From: an uncultured Sulfitobacter sp.
GTDB lineage: Bacteria > Pseudomonadota > Alphaproteobacteria > Rhodobacterales > Rhodobacteraceae
Direction of reading: 5' to 3'
DNA length: 64,000 nt
NCBI RefSeq assembly: GCF_947500075.1
Contig: NZ_CANMQS010000007.1
Coordinates: 1-64,000, forward strand
The notes beneath the pieces were generated by a model that saw nothing but the letters and a program-made list of their open reading frames with translations, was not told where the DNA came from and did not search any database. The position numbers and the translations under genes were made by a program. Of this stretch, positions 52,183 to 61,388 are shown piece after piece (within the stretch, counting starts at the first letter, position 1; each line of letters opens with the position of its first letter).

Positions 52183-53481
52183 ATGAACCGCCGCCAATTT
52201 CTTGCCAGCGCTGCTGTCCTGGGATCGCTCCCTCGGCAATTGATTGCACAAACATCCATGTATCGCTTGCGGGCTGAAGAAGTGACCAGCCAGGTTCTGC
52301 CTGCGGGCGACGGAACGACGCGCATGTTGGGCTTTAACGGCACGATGCCGGGCCCCGAACTTCGTATACGACGGGGCGAGCGCGTGGCCATCGATGTTGA
52401 AAACAGGCTGAAGGAAGGTACAGCGGTTCATTGGCACGGCATCCGGCTAGAAAACAGCATGGACGGCGTGCCGGTTCTGACCCAAAAAGTTATCGATCCC
52501 GGTGATACCAAAACCTACAGCTTTGTGCCGCCTGACGCGGGCACATTCTGGTATCACTCTCATCATATTTCGCACGAACAGGTCGCACGCGGCATGATGG
52601 GGCCGTTAATCGTTGAAGAAGATGAACCCATTGATGTGGATCATGACATCACGGCTCTGCTCTCTGACTGGCGGATGGAACGGGATGGTACGTTGATTGA
52701 GGAATATGCAGACCGTCACAGCGTCGCCCATGCAGGGTACCTTGGCACATTTGCACGGGCGTTCTTTTCGCGCAGCGAAGTCAGTGTTGGGGATCGGATC
52801 AGACTGCGGCTCATAAATGCGGCCACGAACCGGATCTTTCCACTGGCCCTTAGCGGTGCGGCGGGTCGCATTGTTGCTTTGGACGGGATTGCCTTGTCCC
52901 AACCCCGCCCGATTGATCAACTCATGATGGCCCCTGCGCAACGGGTTGATCTGATCCTCGACGTGTCCGGACCGATCAAGCTGGACATGATGAGCAGGCA
53001 AGGCCCCTATGAACTTGGCGCTTTGGGAACTGCTGGAACAAATGACACGCGCCAACCTGCACCCATCGCTGCTTTGCCAGCACATGCAATTGCGGCGGCC
53101 GCTGATCCGGGCCAACATCTGACATTGCGCATGATGGGCGGTGCCATGGGAGGGCGTCACGGTGGAGACAACATCTGGGCCTTCAATGATGTATCTGATC
53201 TTCAGGCTGCGCCATTCAGTTCATTTAAGACAGGTGAGACGGCAAAGATCACGCTGGTCAACGACACATCCTTCCCGCATGGCATCCATCTGCATGGCCA
53301 CCATTTCTATGAACTGGACGAAGAGGGTAACACCGGTGATCTGAGAGACACGACGCTCGTGTTTCCAAACCAGAGCCGCGATATTCTCTGCACCTTTGAT
53401 AATCCGGGGAAATGGATGCTGCATTGTCATATGCTCAGCCATGCTGTTGGGGGAATGCGAACATGGGTCGATGTCGTGTGA
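52183..53481 (+). CDS. Tat-exported multicopper oxidase
   Basis: 432 aa. The start MNRRQFLASAAVLGSL is a twin-arginine signal, supporting export of the folded copper protein, and GAGGA lies upstream of this ATG. All four copper motifs are present: H-W-H-G (residues about 86-89), W-Y-H-S-H-H, H-G-I-H-L-H-G-H-H and H-C-H-M-L-S-H near the C-terminus. A methionine-rich patch (M-M-G-G-A-M-G) occurs before domain 3. Probably a copper or phenol oxidase of the CueO/laccase-like class. Overlaps the cytochrome gene by four bases (GTGA). Confidence 0.88.
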   Translation: MNRRQFLASAAVLGSLPRQLIAQTSMYRLRAEEVTSQVLPAGDGTTRMLGFNGTMPGPELRIRRGERVAIDVENRLKEGTAVHWHGIRLENSMDGVPVLTQKVIDPGDTKTYSFVPPDAGTFWYHSHHISHEQVARGMMGPLIVEEDEPIDVDHDITALLSDWRMERDGTLIEEYADRHSVAHAGYLGTFARAFFSRSEVSVGDRIRLRLINAATNRIFPLALSGAAGRIVALDGIALSQPRPIDQLMMAPAQRVDLILDVSGPIKLDMMSRQGPYELGALGTAGTNDTRQPAPIAALPAHAIAAAADPGQHLTLRMMGGAMGGRHGGDNIWAFNDVSDLQAAPFSSFKTGETAKITLVNDTSFPHGIHLHGHHFYELDEEGNTGDLRDTTLVFPNQSRDILCTFDNPGKWMLHCHMLSHAVGGMRTWVDVV

Positions 53482-53903
53482 AACGGTTGGTGACAGTTCT
53501 TCTTCTGTCCGGGACACCTGCATTCGCAGGCCATGAACTTTTTGATCGCGACCTCGTCGCAGGTCAAACCCTTTACCAGGATCACTGCGCAGCCTGTCAT
53601 GGGGCCAACCTTGAAGGGCAGCCAGACTGGCGGGTACCGAATGATGACGGAACACTGCCAGCACCGCCTCACGACGAGACGGGGCATACCTGGCATCACG
53701 ACAACCAACTTCTCTTTGAGTATACAAAGCTTGGTGGCCGCGGGGCGTTGGCAGCGCGAGGGGTCAGCGATTTCAACAGCGCAATGCCAGCTTTCGATGG
53801 CGTCGTAACCGATGATGAGGTCTGGGATATCCTGGCCTACATCCGCTCAACCTGGCCAGAGCGCGTGCAAGAGATACATGCCAGTCGCAATCCCAAGCAC
53901 TAA
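53478..53903 (+). CDS. Small periplasmic c-type cytochrome, GTG start
   Basis: 141 aa. The GTG start overlaps the oxidase stop, giving V-K-R-L-V-T-V-L-L-L-S and a signal peptide ending A-F-A-G. The haem motif C-A-A-C-H is near residue 43, and a candidate axial methionine is in S-A-M-P-A-F-D. The tail has the class I cytochrome helix D-I-L-A-Y-I-R-S-T-W-P. Translational coupling with the oxidase suggests that it supplies or accepts its electrons. Confidence 0.85.
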   Translation: MKRLVTVLLLSGTPAFAGHELFDRDLVAGQTLYQDHCAACHGANLEGQPDWRVPNDDGTLPAPPHDETGHTWHHDNQLLFEYTKLGGRGALAARGVSDFNSAMPAFDGVVTDDEVWDILAYIRSTWPERVQEIHASRNPKH

Positions 53904-54528
53904 GTGATTGCTCGGTAGCAGGATTCGTGGGTCAGGTTGATCTGCCCTGCACGTTCGGTCACCGTATCTTGGTGATGCCCTTCATGCAGCGCCGCGAGGG
54001 CGCGCTCTTTGGCGGAGCGCACCGCCGGGATCTCAGCATGTGCGCGATAGCGCTGAACTTGGGTTGCCAGATGATGGGCAAACTGCATGGAGACATCTTT
54101 TTCGTCCTGCGGGAGGCTCAAATCCTGATCGGACAATTGAGGAAACGCTGCAAAAGCAAACGACCCCGCAGTGCTCTGGGCCACTACCCATCGGCCCCGG
54201 AAACCGTCATCTCAATGGAACTCAGGCCGATCCTGCACCAACATTCGCTCAAGCGGCGCTGATCCGTCAGTGGAGCAGCCTGAGCCGATCCGCAGTTGCC
54301 TTCGTCATCACCCCTCCCCCGAACCAAAGCTGTCATGTACGTCTTGAAACACGTCATTGATGTGTGGTGATACTTATCAATGTAGATCAATGAGTGAGCG
54401 GGCAAGGTGCAGCGGCCTAGGTAGCAAACCTAGTGACTCTATGTAGGTCTCCCCACTATTTTCACCGCACTGTCAGAATTTTGCGTTTTCTAACAAAGCG
54501 CTAGAAAAAGAGATTGTTCAGGTCGCAT
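53904..54528. other. 625-base intergenic region, no supported gene
   Basis: Contains short frames on both strands (53900-54184 minus, 53927-54262 plus) with no recognisable motif. A stretch near 54250-54400 looks like decayed coding sequence. The promoter of the signalling block should lie here. Confidence 0.5.
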
Positions 54529-55422
54529 ATGTTTTTCTACACAAATTTAACCAAGATAGTCAGCATTGCTTCACTTATTGTCGCAGCGGGGTCACAGCAT
54601 GGCTCTGCGCGATCGGTCGAGGAAATCCTGAATTCCGGGGTCTTGCGCGCCTGCGTGCCGACGGCCAACCCGCCGGATGGGGAAGTCATTCCCGAAGGAT
54701 GCAAAGGGTATTGCCAATACGAAGGCATCATTGGCGATCTGGTGCAGACCTTTGCGGAAAGCCTTGATCTTACGCCTGAGTATTTCGTGCAAAGCTGGGA
54801 TGAGCTCTTCCACAACGCGGATGGTGTGACCCACAAAGAAGCCAGCTACACCCCCATCGCACTTGAAAAGCAGCAATGCGATATGGTCGGGGCTGTGATG
54901 GTCGCGCTGGATTGGCGTCTCCAAAAGATTGACATGGACTGCTTCCTGCCAAGTCGGATGATGGTCGTGTCGCGCAAGGACCGCCAGCATGAATTCAAGT
55001 CTGCCGAAGACTTGGCCGGGCGGACTGTTTCGGTTGAACAGAACATGTATTTGCATACATGGATAGAAGACCAAAACGCAGGGCCCTTCCAAGACAACCC
55101 AATCGAGATTCAGTTCCGCCCCTATGATCAGTCCATTCCCGCTGTTGATGCGGGCGATGTGGATTTCACGGTCGTTTCGGTTCTGGATGCGCTGTATCAG
55201 ACGCGGCATTTCTCTGAAGACAGTGCAGCAGCCTTTGCCGTTGGTCCCATCAACGAGGGCTGCTGGGGGTATCGCAAGGGCGATACGGAAATGGGTGCGC
55301 TGATCGAGGCGTTCTTTGACAAGCAAACCGTAGACCCGAAATCGGAATTGAACGCTGTATGGGAGCGGTATTATGGCATCTCGTTCAGCAGCTTCGTCCG
55401 ATTGGTAAGTTCGATCCAATGA
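54529..55422 (+). CDS. Orphan family-3 solute-binding protein with cysteine motif, copy 1
   Basis: 297 aa, signal peptide of about 27 residues ending at S-A-R. The SBP_bac_3 pattern is present: V-L-R-A-C-V-P-T-A-N near the mature start, C-D-M-V-G-A-V-M-V-A near residue 125 and D-L-A-G-R-T-V-S-V-E near 165. An unusual cysteine set, P-E-G-C-K-G-Y-C-Q-Y, occurs about 18 residues after C-V-P and recurs in the next gene. No permease or ATPase is next to it. Overlaps the next gene's start (ATGATG over the TGA). It may act as a periplasmic sensor. Confidence 0.82.
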   Translation: MFFYTNLTKIVSIASLIVAAGSQHGSARSVEEILNSGVLRACVPTANPPDGEVIPEGCKGYCQYEGIIGDLVQTFAESLDLTPEYFVQSWDELFHNADGVTHKEASYTPIALEKQQCDMVGAVMVALDWRLQKIDMDCFLPSRMMVVSRKDRQHEFKSAEDLAGRTVSVEQNMYLHTWIEDQNAGPFQDNPIEIQFRPYDQSIPAVDAGDVDFTVVSVLDALYQTRHFSEDSAAAFAVGPINEGCWGYRKGDTEMGALIEAFFDKQTVDPKSELNAVWERYYGISFSSFVRLVSSIQ

Positions 55423-56336
55423 TGTCGCGCACCCTCATGGTTCTATGGCTCGGGCTTGTATTGACCACCCCGGCCGAAGCAAGAACACTCGCTGAAATCG
55501 AGGCGCGCGGGGAACTGCGCGTTTGTTTTTCTGCAATCGAACCTGCGTTGGTGCGGGTTGAGCCCGAAGGATGCACCGTCAACTGTCAGTATGCAGGTTT
55601 GCTGGTGGATCAGGTCGCGCTTTTCGCCGACACGCTGAATGGCATTTCGGTTGTGCCCAAGTCAGTGTCGTGGAGCGATCAATTCTCGGATGAAACCGGA
55701 CAAGTCCAGCGTGAAGAAAGCTATTTGCCGGAACTGCTGGCATCTGGGGCATGTGATCTACTGGTTTCAAATCTTGCGCGTTTGCCGTGGCGCCTGCGTA
55801 AGATGGATATTGTGCCGCTTTTTGAAAGTCGCATGATTGCCATTGTCAGAGCGGATCGACAGTCCGAGTTTACGACGTTGGACAGTTTTGCGGGAAAATC
55901 AGCAGTGGTGTCGCTCGAGTCGTCTTTCCACACATGGTTGCTTGAGCGGAACATGGAGGAATTTACAGGGAATCCGGTCGAGGTTGTGCCGCTCGACGGA
56001 CGTGTTGCGCTTGATCTCGTGTTTCAAGACAAGGTTGATTTCACGTTGACTGATGCCGATATCGCCGTGCTCTCAATTCCCGCTTACGGCGCGGATCTGG
56101 TGCCTGCTTTTGCCGTCGGACCGGTTCAGGAATTGGGATGGGGGGTCGATCCCGCAGATAAGGAATTGCGCGCCGCCATAGAGATGTTTTTTGCCGATCA
56201 AAAACCTGATCCAAGATCCGCGCTGAACCGCGCGTGGCAACAGCATCTGGGCGTGACGATTCCCGAGTTTGAGGCCCTGGTCAACGCGTTGCCCGGCACA
56301 CAGGCTGCGGATGGATCGGGTACGAATGGCGACTAA
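55419..56336 (+). CDS. Orphan family-3 solute-binding protein with cysteine motif, copy 2
   Basis: 305 aa, signal peptide of about 22 residues (MMSRTLMVLWLGLVLTTPAE). It shares the order L-R-V-C-F, then P-E-G-C-T-V-N-C-Q-Y-A-G, with copy 1. Later blocks L-P-W-R-L-R-K-M-D-I-V-P and D-S-F-A-G-K-S-A-V-V-S also align with it. The tandem pair, overlapping one another and the phosphatase gene, suggests they act together, possibly as heteromeric ligand sensors. Confidence 0.82.
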   Translation: MMSRTLMVLWLGLVLTTPAEARTLAEIEARGELRVCFSAIEPALVRVEPEGCTVNCQYAGLLVDQVALFADTLNGISVVPKSVSWSDQFSDETGQVQREESYLPELLASGACDLLVSNLARLPWRLRKMDIVPLFESRMIAIVRADRQSEFTTLDSFAGKSAVVSLESSFHTWLLERNMEEFTGNPVEVVPLDGRVALDLVFQDKVDFTLTDADIAVLSIPAYGADLVPAFAVGPVQELGWGVDPADKELRAAIEMFFADQKPDPRSALNRAWQQHLGVTIPEFEALVNALPGTQAADGSGTNGD

Positions 56337-58239
56337 GGGCAATGGCCTCGCGGCATTCAGCAGGTCGCTCAGGGTCAAATTGATCATTTGGACATGTGTG
56401 ATCCTTGCGGTGGTGGTGGTCGGTCTGACAACACTGATCGCCCGAAATGCATCGCGCTTACTGGAAACACAAACGGCTGCGCAATTGACACAATTGACAG
56501 CACAAAGCGCCCGCGCGGTGTCTGATTTTATCGAAGCGCGCGAACGCACAGTGGATTTATGGGCAGTCGATTCTCTGATGTTGTCGGTCGCACGTGACCC
56601 GGGTTTGCGCGCCGTCTTCTTGCCCGGACTTTCAGGGTATCTGAGCAGCTACGCGGAACGCGAGCCATGGATTGCCGATATTCTGCTTGTAGAGAACCGG
56701 TTGCCGATCTTTTCCCTGTCAGGTCGCGAGAATGTCATTGCTGACCCGAAGGCCCTGTTCACTTTGACAGACACGGCCTCCAAAGCGCAGAGGCTTGTTC
56801 GGGTTGTTGGTCAGGAGCACGCGCATCTGGCTATCCGCCGTCAGGCATCAGATCGGGGGCAACTGCTGGACGGCGTCTTTGTGATCCTGCTGCTTGATCC
56901 CAAGGTCATTCAGGCCGAGCTTTTGTCAGACACCAGCCCCAGCTCGTCAGGGTTTGTCGCGCTGCTGTCGGATCGTGGTCAACCACTGGTCGAACTGCCC
57001 GTTGCACTCGGAGAGTTGCCCGAACCGAAGGCAGCGATGGATGTTGTTTCAAACGATGATTACCTGATCGAACGCCATGTCGTCTCAGACAGCCCGATCT
57101 ACGTCATGGGCGTCGCTGCCCGGTCAGATATCGAAGCGCCCGTCAATAGACTGATCTATTTCTCAGTCCTGCTGGGCCTTGCTGCAATCCTCACCGGGCT
57201 TGGCGGGACGCTTTACTTCACCGGGCGGGTGACTGCACCGATACGTAAACTGACAGACGATGCACGCGCCATAACAGACCTGCGATTTGGCGGTAAGTTG
57301 TTGAGCAAGCTGCGAGAGGACCTGCCACATCAGGACGAAGTGAGCGAGTTGGCAGCGGTGTTTGATCTGTTGGATCGGACAACCGAAGAACTGACGGAGG
57401 CCAACAGTCTTCTTGAAACCCGTAACGCGGATCTTGATGAAACACGCAGATCGCTGCGCACCAACCTTGACCGGCTTGAGTTAGAAATGGATGCCGCAAG
57501 GCGCTTGCAACTCAGCATGGTCGCACCGGACCGCGTGTTGCGCAAACTGACCCCATCGGTACATGCCGTTGGTTTAATGGAGCCCGCGCGTGAGGTCGGT
57601 GGGGATTTCTATGACAGCTTTTTGCTGGATGTCGACACAGTCGTTTTCTTCATCGGTGACGTTTCCGACAAAGGCACCGCATCAGCGCTCTTGATGTCGC
57701 GAACGGTGAGCCTTGTGCGTTTTGCAGCACAGCAATTTGTTGAATTGAGGAAATGTGTGCCACAGCCTTCGGATGTCCTGGCGCAGGTGAATGCGGAATT
57801 GTGCAAAAGTAATTCCACCCGCATGTTCGTGACACTCTACCTTGGGATTCTGAATACGAACACCGGCGCCGTATCCTATTGCAATGCAGGGCATATCAGC
57901 CCGATCGTCTGCACCGATCACGGTGTTCGGCAGACATCGCAGGATATCCCTGACCTGCCGCTGGGCGTTCAGGCGGGCGCATCATACGACACCCATACAA
58001 CGCAGTTGCAGGCAGGGGATAGATTGGTGCTGTATACCGATGGCGTGACCGAGGCAGAGGACGAGGGTCGCACGTTCTTTGGTGTGGATCGCCTGATGGA
58101 GGTCCTGTCATCAGCGCGTTCCACGGATATGCCAACGATGCTCAAATCAGTCCGCCAACAGCTGAGCGTTTTTGTTGGCGATGCGGAGCAATTTGATGAC
58201 ATTACATTGCTGATCATAGGTTGGGAGCCTATGGGCTAG
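56326..58239 (+). CDS. Membrane HAMP-SpoIIE-type PP2C serine phosphatase
   Basis: 637 aa. Membrane helix 1 at residues about 18-38, a periplasmic region of about 215 residues, helix 2 near 275-297, HAMP near 298-350, a coiled coil, then the phosphatase domain from about 410. Metal and active-site motifs: E-V-G-G-D-F-Y-D, I-G-D-V-S-D-K-G, L-Y-T-D-G-V-T-E-A and F-D-D-I-T-L-L. It would dephosphorylate an STAS protein, such as the RsbV-like domain 1.7 kb downstream. Overlaps the preceding binding-protein gene, and the start at 56326 is chosen for its position. The periplasmic region may read the binding proteins. Confidence 0.88.
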   Translation: MATKGNGLAAFSRSLRVKLIIWTCVILAVVVVGLTTLIARNASRLLETQTAAQLTQLTAQSARAVSDFIEARERTVDLWAVDSLMLSVARDPGLRAVFLPGLSGYLSSYAEREPWIADILLVENRLPIFSLSGRENVIADPKALFTLTDTASKAQRLVRVVGQEHAHLAIRRQASDRGQLLDGVFVILLLDPKVIQAELLSDTSPSSSGFVALLSDRGQPLVELPVALGELPEPKAAMDVVSNDDYLIERHVVSDSPIYVMGVAARSDIEAPVNRLIYFSVLLGLAAILTGLGGTLYFTGRVTAPIRKLTDDARAITDLRFGGKLLSKLREDLPHQDEVSELAAVFDLLDRTTEELTEANSLLETRNADLDETRRSLRTNLDRLELEMDAARRLQLSMVAPDRVLRKLTPSVHAVGLMEPAREVGGDFYDSFLLDVDTVVFFIGDVSDKGTASALLMSRTVSLVRFAAQQFVELRKCVPQPSDVLAQVNAELCKSNSTRMFVTLYLGILNTNTGAVSYCNAGHISPIVCTDHGVRQTSQDIPDLPLGVQAGASYDTHTTQLQAGDRLVLYTDGVTEAEDEGRTFFGVDRLMEVLSSARSTDMPTMLKSVRQQLSVFVGDAEQFDDITLLIIGWEPMG

Positions 58240-58287
58240 GCCCCGCTACGCGTTCATTCTCGTACCTGTTGATGGCAGGAGAGTACC

Positions 58288-59916
58288 GTGTTGACCACTA
58301 CATTTGCTGGAATGCTGGCTGGATTTGGCCTCTTTTTCGTGGGCGTTTGGACGCTGACCGACAACCTCAAGCGAATGTCAGGCAGACGTCTCAGGCAGGC
58401 CGTTTTGACATACACGCGCCACCCTCTTCAGGGTCTTTTCTGGGGCACGGTTGTCGGAGCAATGGCACAGAGCTTGTCGGCTGTGGTTTTCATACTTGTT
58501 GGAATGATCTCAGCAGGCCTCCTGAGCATGCGTGTCGCCATCCCTATACTGGCAGGGGCAAACATCGGGTCTTCGATGCTGGTCTTTCTGTCCACCATAA
58601 ATCTTGATCTTACTGTGCTCCTGGTTCTTGGCATCAGTGGAATAATCATGACGTTGATAGACCGTGAATGGCTGCGCCCAATCATGCACGGGTTGTTTGG
58701 CCTGGGTCTCCTGTTTCTGGGCATTGGATTTATTCAGACAAACGCAGCGCCCTTAATCCAGCAGCCATGGATTGAAGGCTTTTTTGGCGGATCAGGTGGA
58801 TCTTATGTGACCATCTTCTTTTTGGGCACCTTGCTGTGTGTGATCGCCCAATCCGTGGGGGCAGTTACGATTCTGGCGATTTCGTTAGGTCAGGCAGGTG
58901 TCTTGAACACTGACATGACAATTCTGGCCATTTACGGTGCCAACCTCGGCTCCGGAGTCGTCACGTTCATGCTCAGCGTCAACCTTCGCGGATCGATCCG
59001 CCAGATCGCATTGTTCCAGATTGTGTCGACCAATGTGCTTGTCACTGCCGTTCTCGTGGTGCTTTGGATTATCGAAGTGATGTTTGCAGTTCCGCTCGTC
59101 AAAGCGTCTTTGACTGTCTTGTCGGGCACCTTTGAAGGCCAGATGGCATTTCTCTACCTGTATCTCTGCTTGCCCATTCTCGGCTCATTGTTCTGCCTCA
59201 CTTGGCTGGAGCGCACCCTTGCGCGCATATCGCCGCCGACGCAAACGGAGAAAGATGCCCAGCCGAACTTCATCATCCATGCGCCTGTGTCTGACGTAGA
59301 TGCCGCATTGCAGGCCGCACAGCATGACCAAAACCGGCTGATGACTTATCTGGGGAAGTACTTTGACCTTCTTGAAGTGCCACAGGAAGGGATCAGCAAT
59401 GCCTCAGTTTCCGAATCCTTCACCACTTTGAGCACGGAAATCGATTACTATCTGGATGACCTCGGGCACGAGGCGTTGTCACCAAGGCAATTCGATCAGC
59501 TGAACAAGATCGTCTATCGCCAACGGGTTCTGCGATCCCTTGCAACAACTGTTGCCGATTGCACGCGCCTTTTGAGCATAGAGCCGGGGTCGGCGGGCAT
59601 GGCGAGATTTGTCAAATTACTGCGCACCAGCCTTGAAACGACGCTGCTGACTGCTGAAAGCGCATATATCGGGACACACAGCCGCGACCTTGAACGCCTG
59701 GCGAATATGGTCGGTGACCGCAGCGATGTACTGAGCAAGTTGCGCTATGCCTATCTGACCAAGCATGTGGTCGAAAACCGGCAGGAACGGATGCGTCTGG
59801 TCCAGATGACTGTCACGGCAGAGCGTATCTTTTGGGGGCTGGATATGTTGCGCAAGACATTTCAATCGACTGGCAAGGTACCGGAACTTGAATTCAGAAG
59901 CGTGCAATTGGCATAA
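58288..59916 (+). CDS. Na/Pi-cotransporter (NptA) family protein with PhoU-like tail
   Basis: 542 aa. Two repeats of the Na_Pi_cotrans helices lie in residues 1-310. Each should contain Q-S-S-S-A; here the first reads A-Q-S-L-S-A-V-V-F and the second A-Q-S-V-G-A-V-T-I, so both are altered. A helical PhoU-like region covers about 330-530. GGAGAG precedes the GTG start. Placed between a phosphatase and its presumed target, it could transport phosphate or have been repurposed as a sensor. The changed motifs argue for caution about transport. Confidence 0.82.
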   Translation: MLTTTFAGMLAGFGLFFVGVWTLTDNLKRMSGRRLRQAVLTYTRHPLQGLFWGTVVGAMAQSLSAVVFILVGMISAGLLSMRVAIPILAGANIGSSMLVFLSTINLDLTVLLVLGISGIIMTLIDREWLRPIMHGLFGLGLLFLGIGFIQTNAAPLIQQPWIEGFFGGSGGSYVTIFFLGTLLCVIAQSVGAVTILAISLGQAGVLNTDMTILAIYGANLGSGVVTFMLSVNLRGSIRQIALFQIVSTNVLVTAVLVVLWIIEVMFAVPLVKASLTVLSGTFEGQMAFLYLYLCLPILGSLFCLTWLERTLARISPPTQTEKDAQPNFIIHAPVSDVDAALQAAQHDQNRLMTYLGKYFDLLEVPQEGISNASVSESFTTLSTEIDYYLDDLGHEALSPRQFDQLNKIVYRQRVLRSLATTVADCTRLLSIEPGSAGMARFVKLLRTSLETTLLTAESAYIGTHSRDLERLANMVGDRSDVLSKLRYAYLTKHVVENRQERMRLVQMTVTAERIFWGLDMLRKTFQSTGKVPELEFRSVQLA

Positions 59917-59950
59917 AGGCGTCTGCAAAGCGCGTTTGGTGCAACGCGGG

Positions 59951-60715
59951 CTATATGATCACGAAAGCGCGGGACAATCCGCTGAGATCAAAAAGCTCGC
60001 GCACCTCTTCGGTCAAAGACCTCAGGGTCAAACCGCCGCCCGCCTCTTCCGCGGCATCGCTGACCAATAAGAGCGTTCGAAAACCTGCACTTGTCAGATA
60101 GTCAAGTTTCGCCATATCGAGGGTTACCTGATGATGTCCGGCCGCTACAAGCCCCGACAGATGCTCTGTCACCTGGCTGGCATTCCCGCTATCAATCCGG
60201 CCGGCCAAGGCCACGGTCGCTGTGTCGGCTTCGCGCGTTTCTTCAATTTGCAATCCCGAAATCATGGGTGCTCTCCCTTCGTGTCTTTGTTCTATGGCCT
60301 TGGTCACAATGGTCTGGTTTTTGCCATTTACGCGCAAGTAGCTCATGCTGTCTGTCAAGGCGCGCACCATATCAAGGCCGCGTCCGCCGATACGTGGGCG
60401 ACTGGTGTCAGTCTGATAAACCAGTTGTGTGGGATCAAACCCTGGCCCGTCGTCTGTCAGACACAGCGTAAAAACCGAATCCTCGACCAGCATAGCGACT
60501 TCGATTTTCGCCTCCCCGCCGGTCGGACGCATCTCGCTTGCTCCGTGCTTGATGGCATTGCTGATCAGTTCATCCAGCACGATCTGAAGACGCGCAGTGG
60601 ACGCATTCGGTATCGCGTTCGCCACCGCCAGGCTGTCCAGCGCATCTCTGACGATCTGCATCTGCTCAATCCGCGCGAGAAGAGTGACGGAAACAGAATA
60701 AAACGCCGACGTCAT
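59951..60715 (-). CDS. RsbW-like anti-sigma kinase fused to an RsbV-like STAS domain
   Basis: 254 aa. Residues 1-145 form a GHKL ATPase: N box D-E-L-I-S-N-A-I-K-H-G (Glu49, Asn53), D-D-G-P-G-F-D-P and G-G-R-G-L-D-M-V. Residues 151-254 form a STAS domain with L-D-Y-L-T-S-A-G-F-R, the phosphorylatable Ser209 being the normal RsbV position. Kinase and antagonist are normally separate proteins. Met151 is preceded in the same frame by GAAGGGAGAG with five-base spacing, so a free STAS product may also be made. Convergent with the NptA-like gene. Probable target of the upstream phosphatase. Confidence 0.85.
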   Translation of the reverse strand: MTSAFYSVSVTLLARIEQMQIVRDALDSLAVANAIPNASTARLQIVLDELISNAIKHGASEMRPTGGEAKIEVAMLVEDSVFTLCLTDDGPGFDPTQLVYQTDTSRPRIGGRGLDMVRALTDSMSYLRVNGKNQTIVTKAIEQRHEGRAPMISGLQIEETREADTATVALAGRIDSGNASQVTEHLSGLVAAGHHQVTLDMAKLDYLTSAGFRTLLLVSDAAEEAGGGLTLRSLTEEVRELFDLSGLSRAFVII

Positions 60716-61388
60716 CGTACAACATCCCCGTCGGCGACGAAGCCGATGTTTTGCCTGTGGCACCGCCGCCAGTGGTGGCCACTGATATCCTTCAGTTGTC
60801 TGGTATGAACCATTGCGTATGTCTCAATCCAAGGGATCTGTGCGCATCATGTGGGAAATTCAAAACCTTAAGCACCGGGCGGGCATCGCCGCGACCAGAA
60901 GGTCTCTGAATATCGCGAAAAAGAGGGCTGTGATACCGCCACCGGTGTCGATTTCATGCGGGCGCGCAGGTCGATTGGGCAAGAGGGAAAACACATGGCA
61001 GATCAACCTCAGAGGTTCACATGGTCCAGGTTTCCTACAATCAGCCATCTGTGAACATAAAGAATCCGCTGTCTGGTTGGGTGAAAGGCCGCCCGCAGGC
61101 CGACTTGAACACTCTGCATTTATGGCAAACAACGTTCTGTCGCGACGGCACAACGTCACGCCTGCAGCCATCTGCAAAGCCCCGCGAACAGATATGTACC
61201 GCAACATTCCTGCGGTGTGGATATGTGAGTTGTGCATCGTCGCCTCTTTCAAGCGCGAAATAGAAACCTCACTAAATCTGAGGGTGTGTTGTTTCCCCAT
61301 AGGTCAAATGCCTATCGCGCCCGGAAAAAGACTGTACGATCTTGAGATGAACAATGGAAAAGCGGACATTGGCTCAAAGGATGCAGTT
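60716..61388. other. 673-base region between divergent genes, no supported gene
   Basis: Separates the RsbW-STAS gene (minus) from the response regulator (plus). Long frames here (60860-61300 minus; the plus frame leading into the regulator) have no motifs or ribosome sites. The regulator frame is open through this region, but the residues before 61389 are not domain-like. Confidence 0.5.

Noticed and set aside
53900..54184. 94-codon minus frame between the cytochrome and the first orphan receptor.
   Set aside because: The start is a GTG without ribosome site, and no motif or family resemblance is visible.
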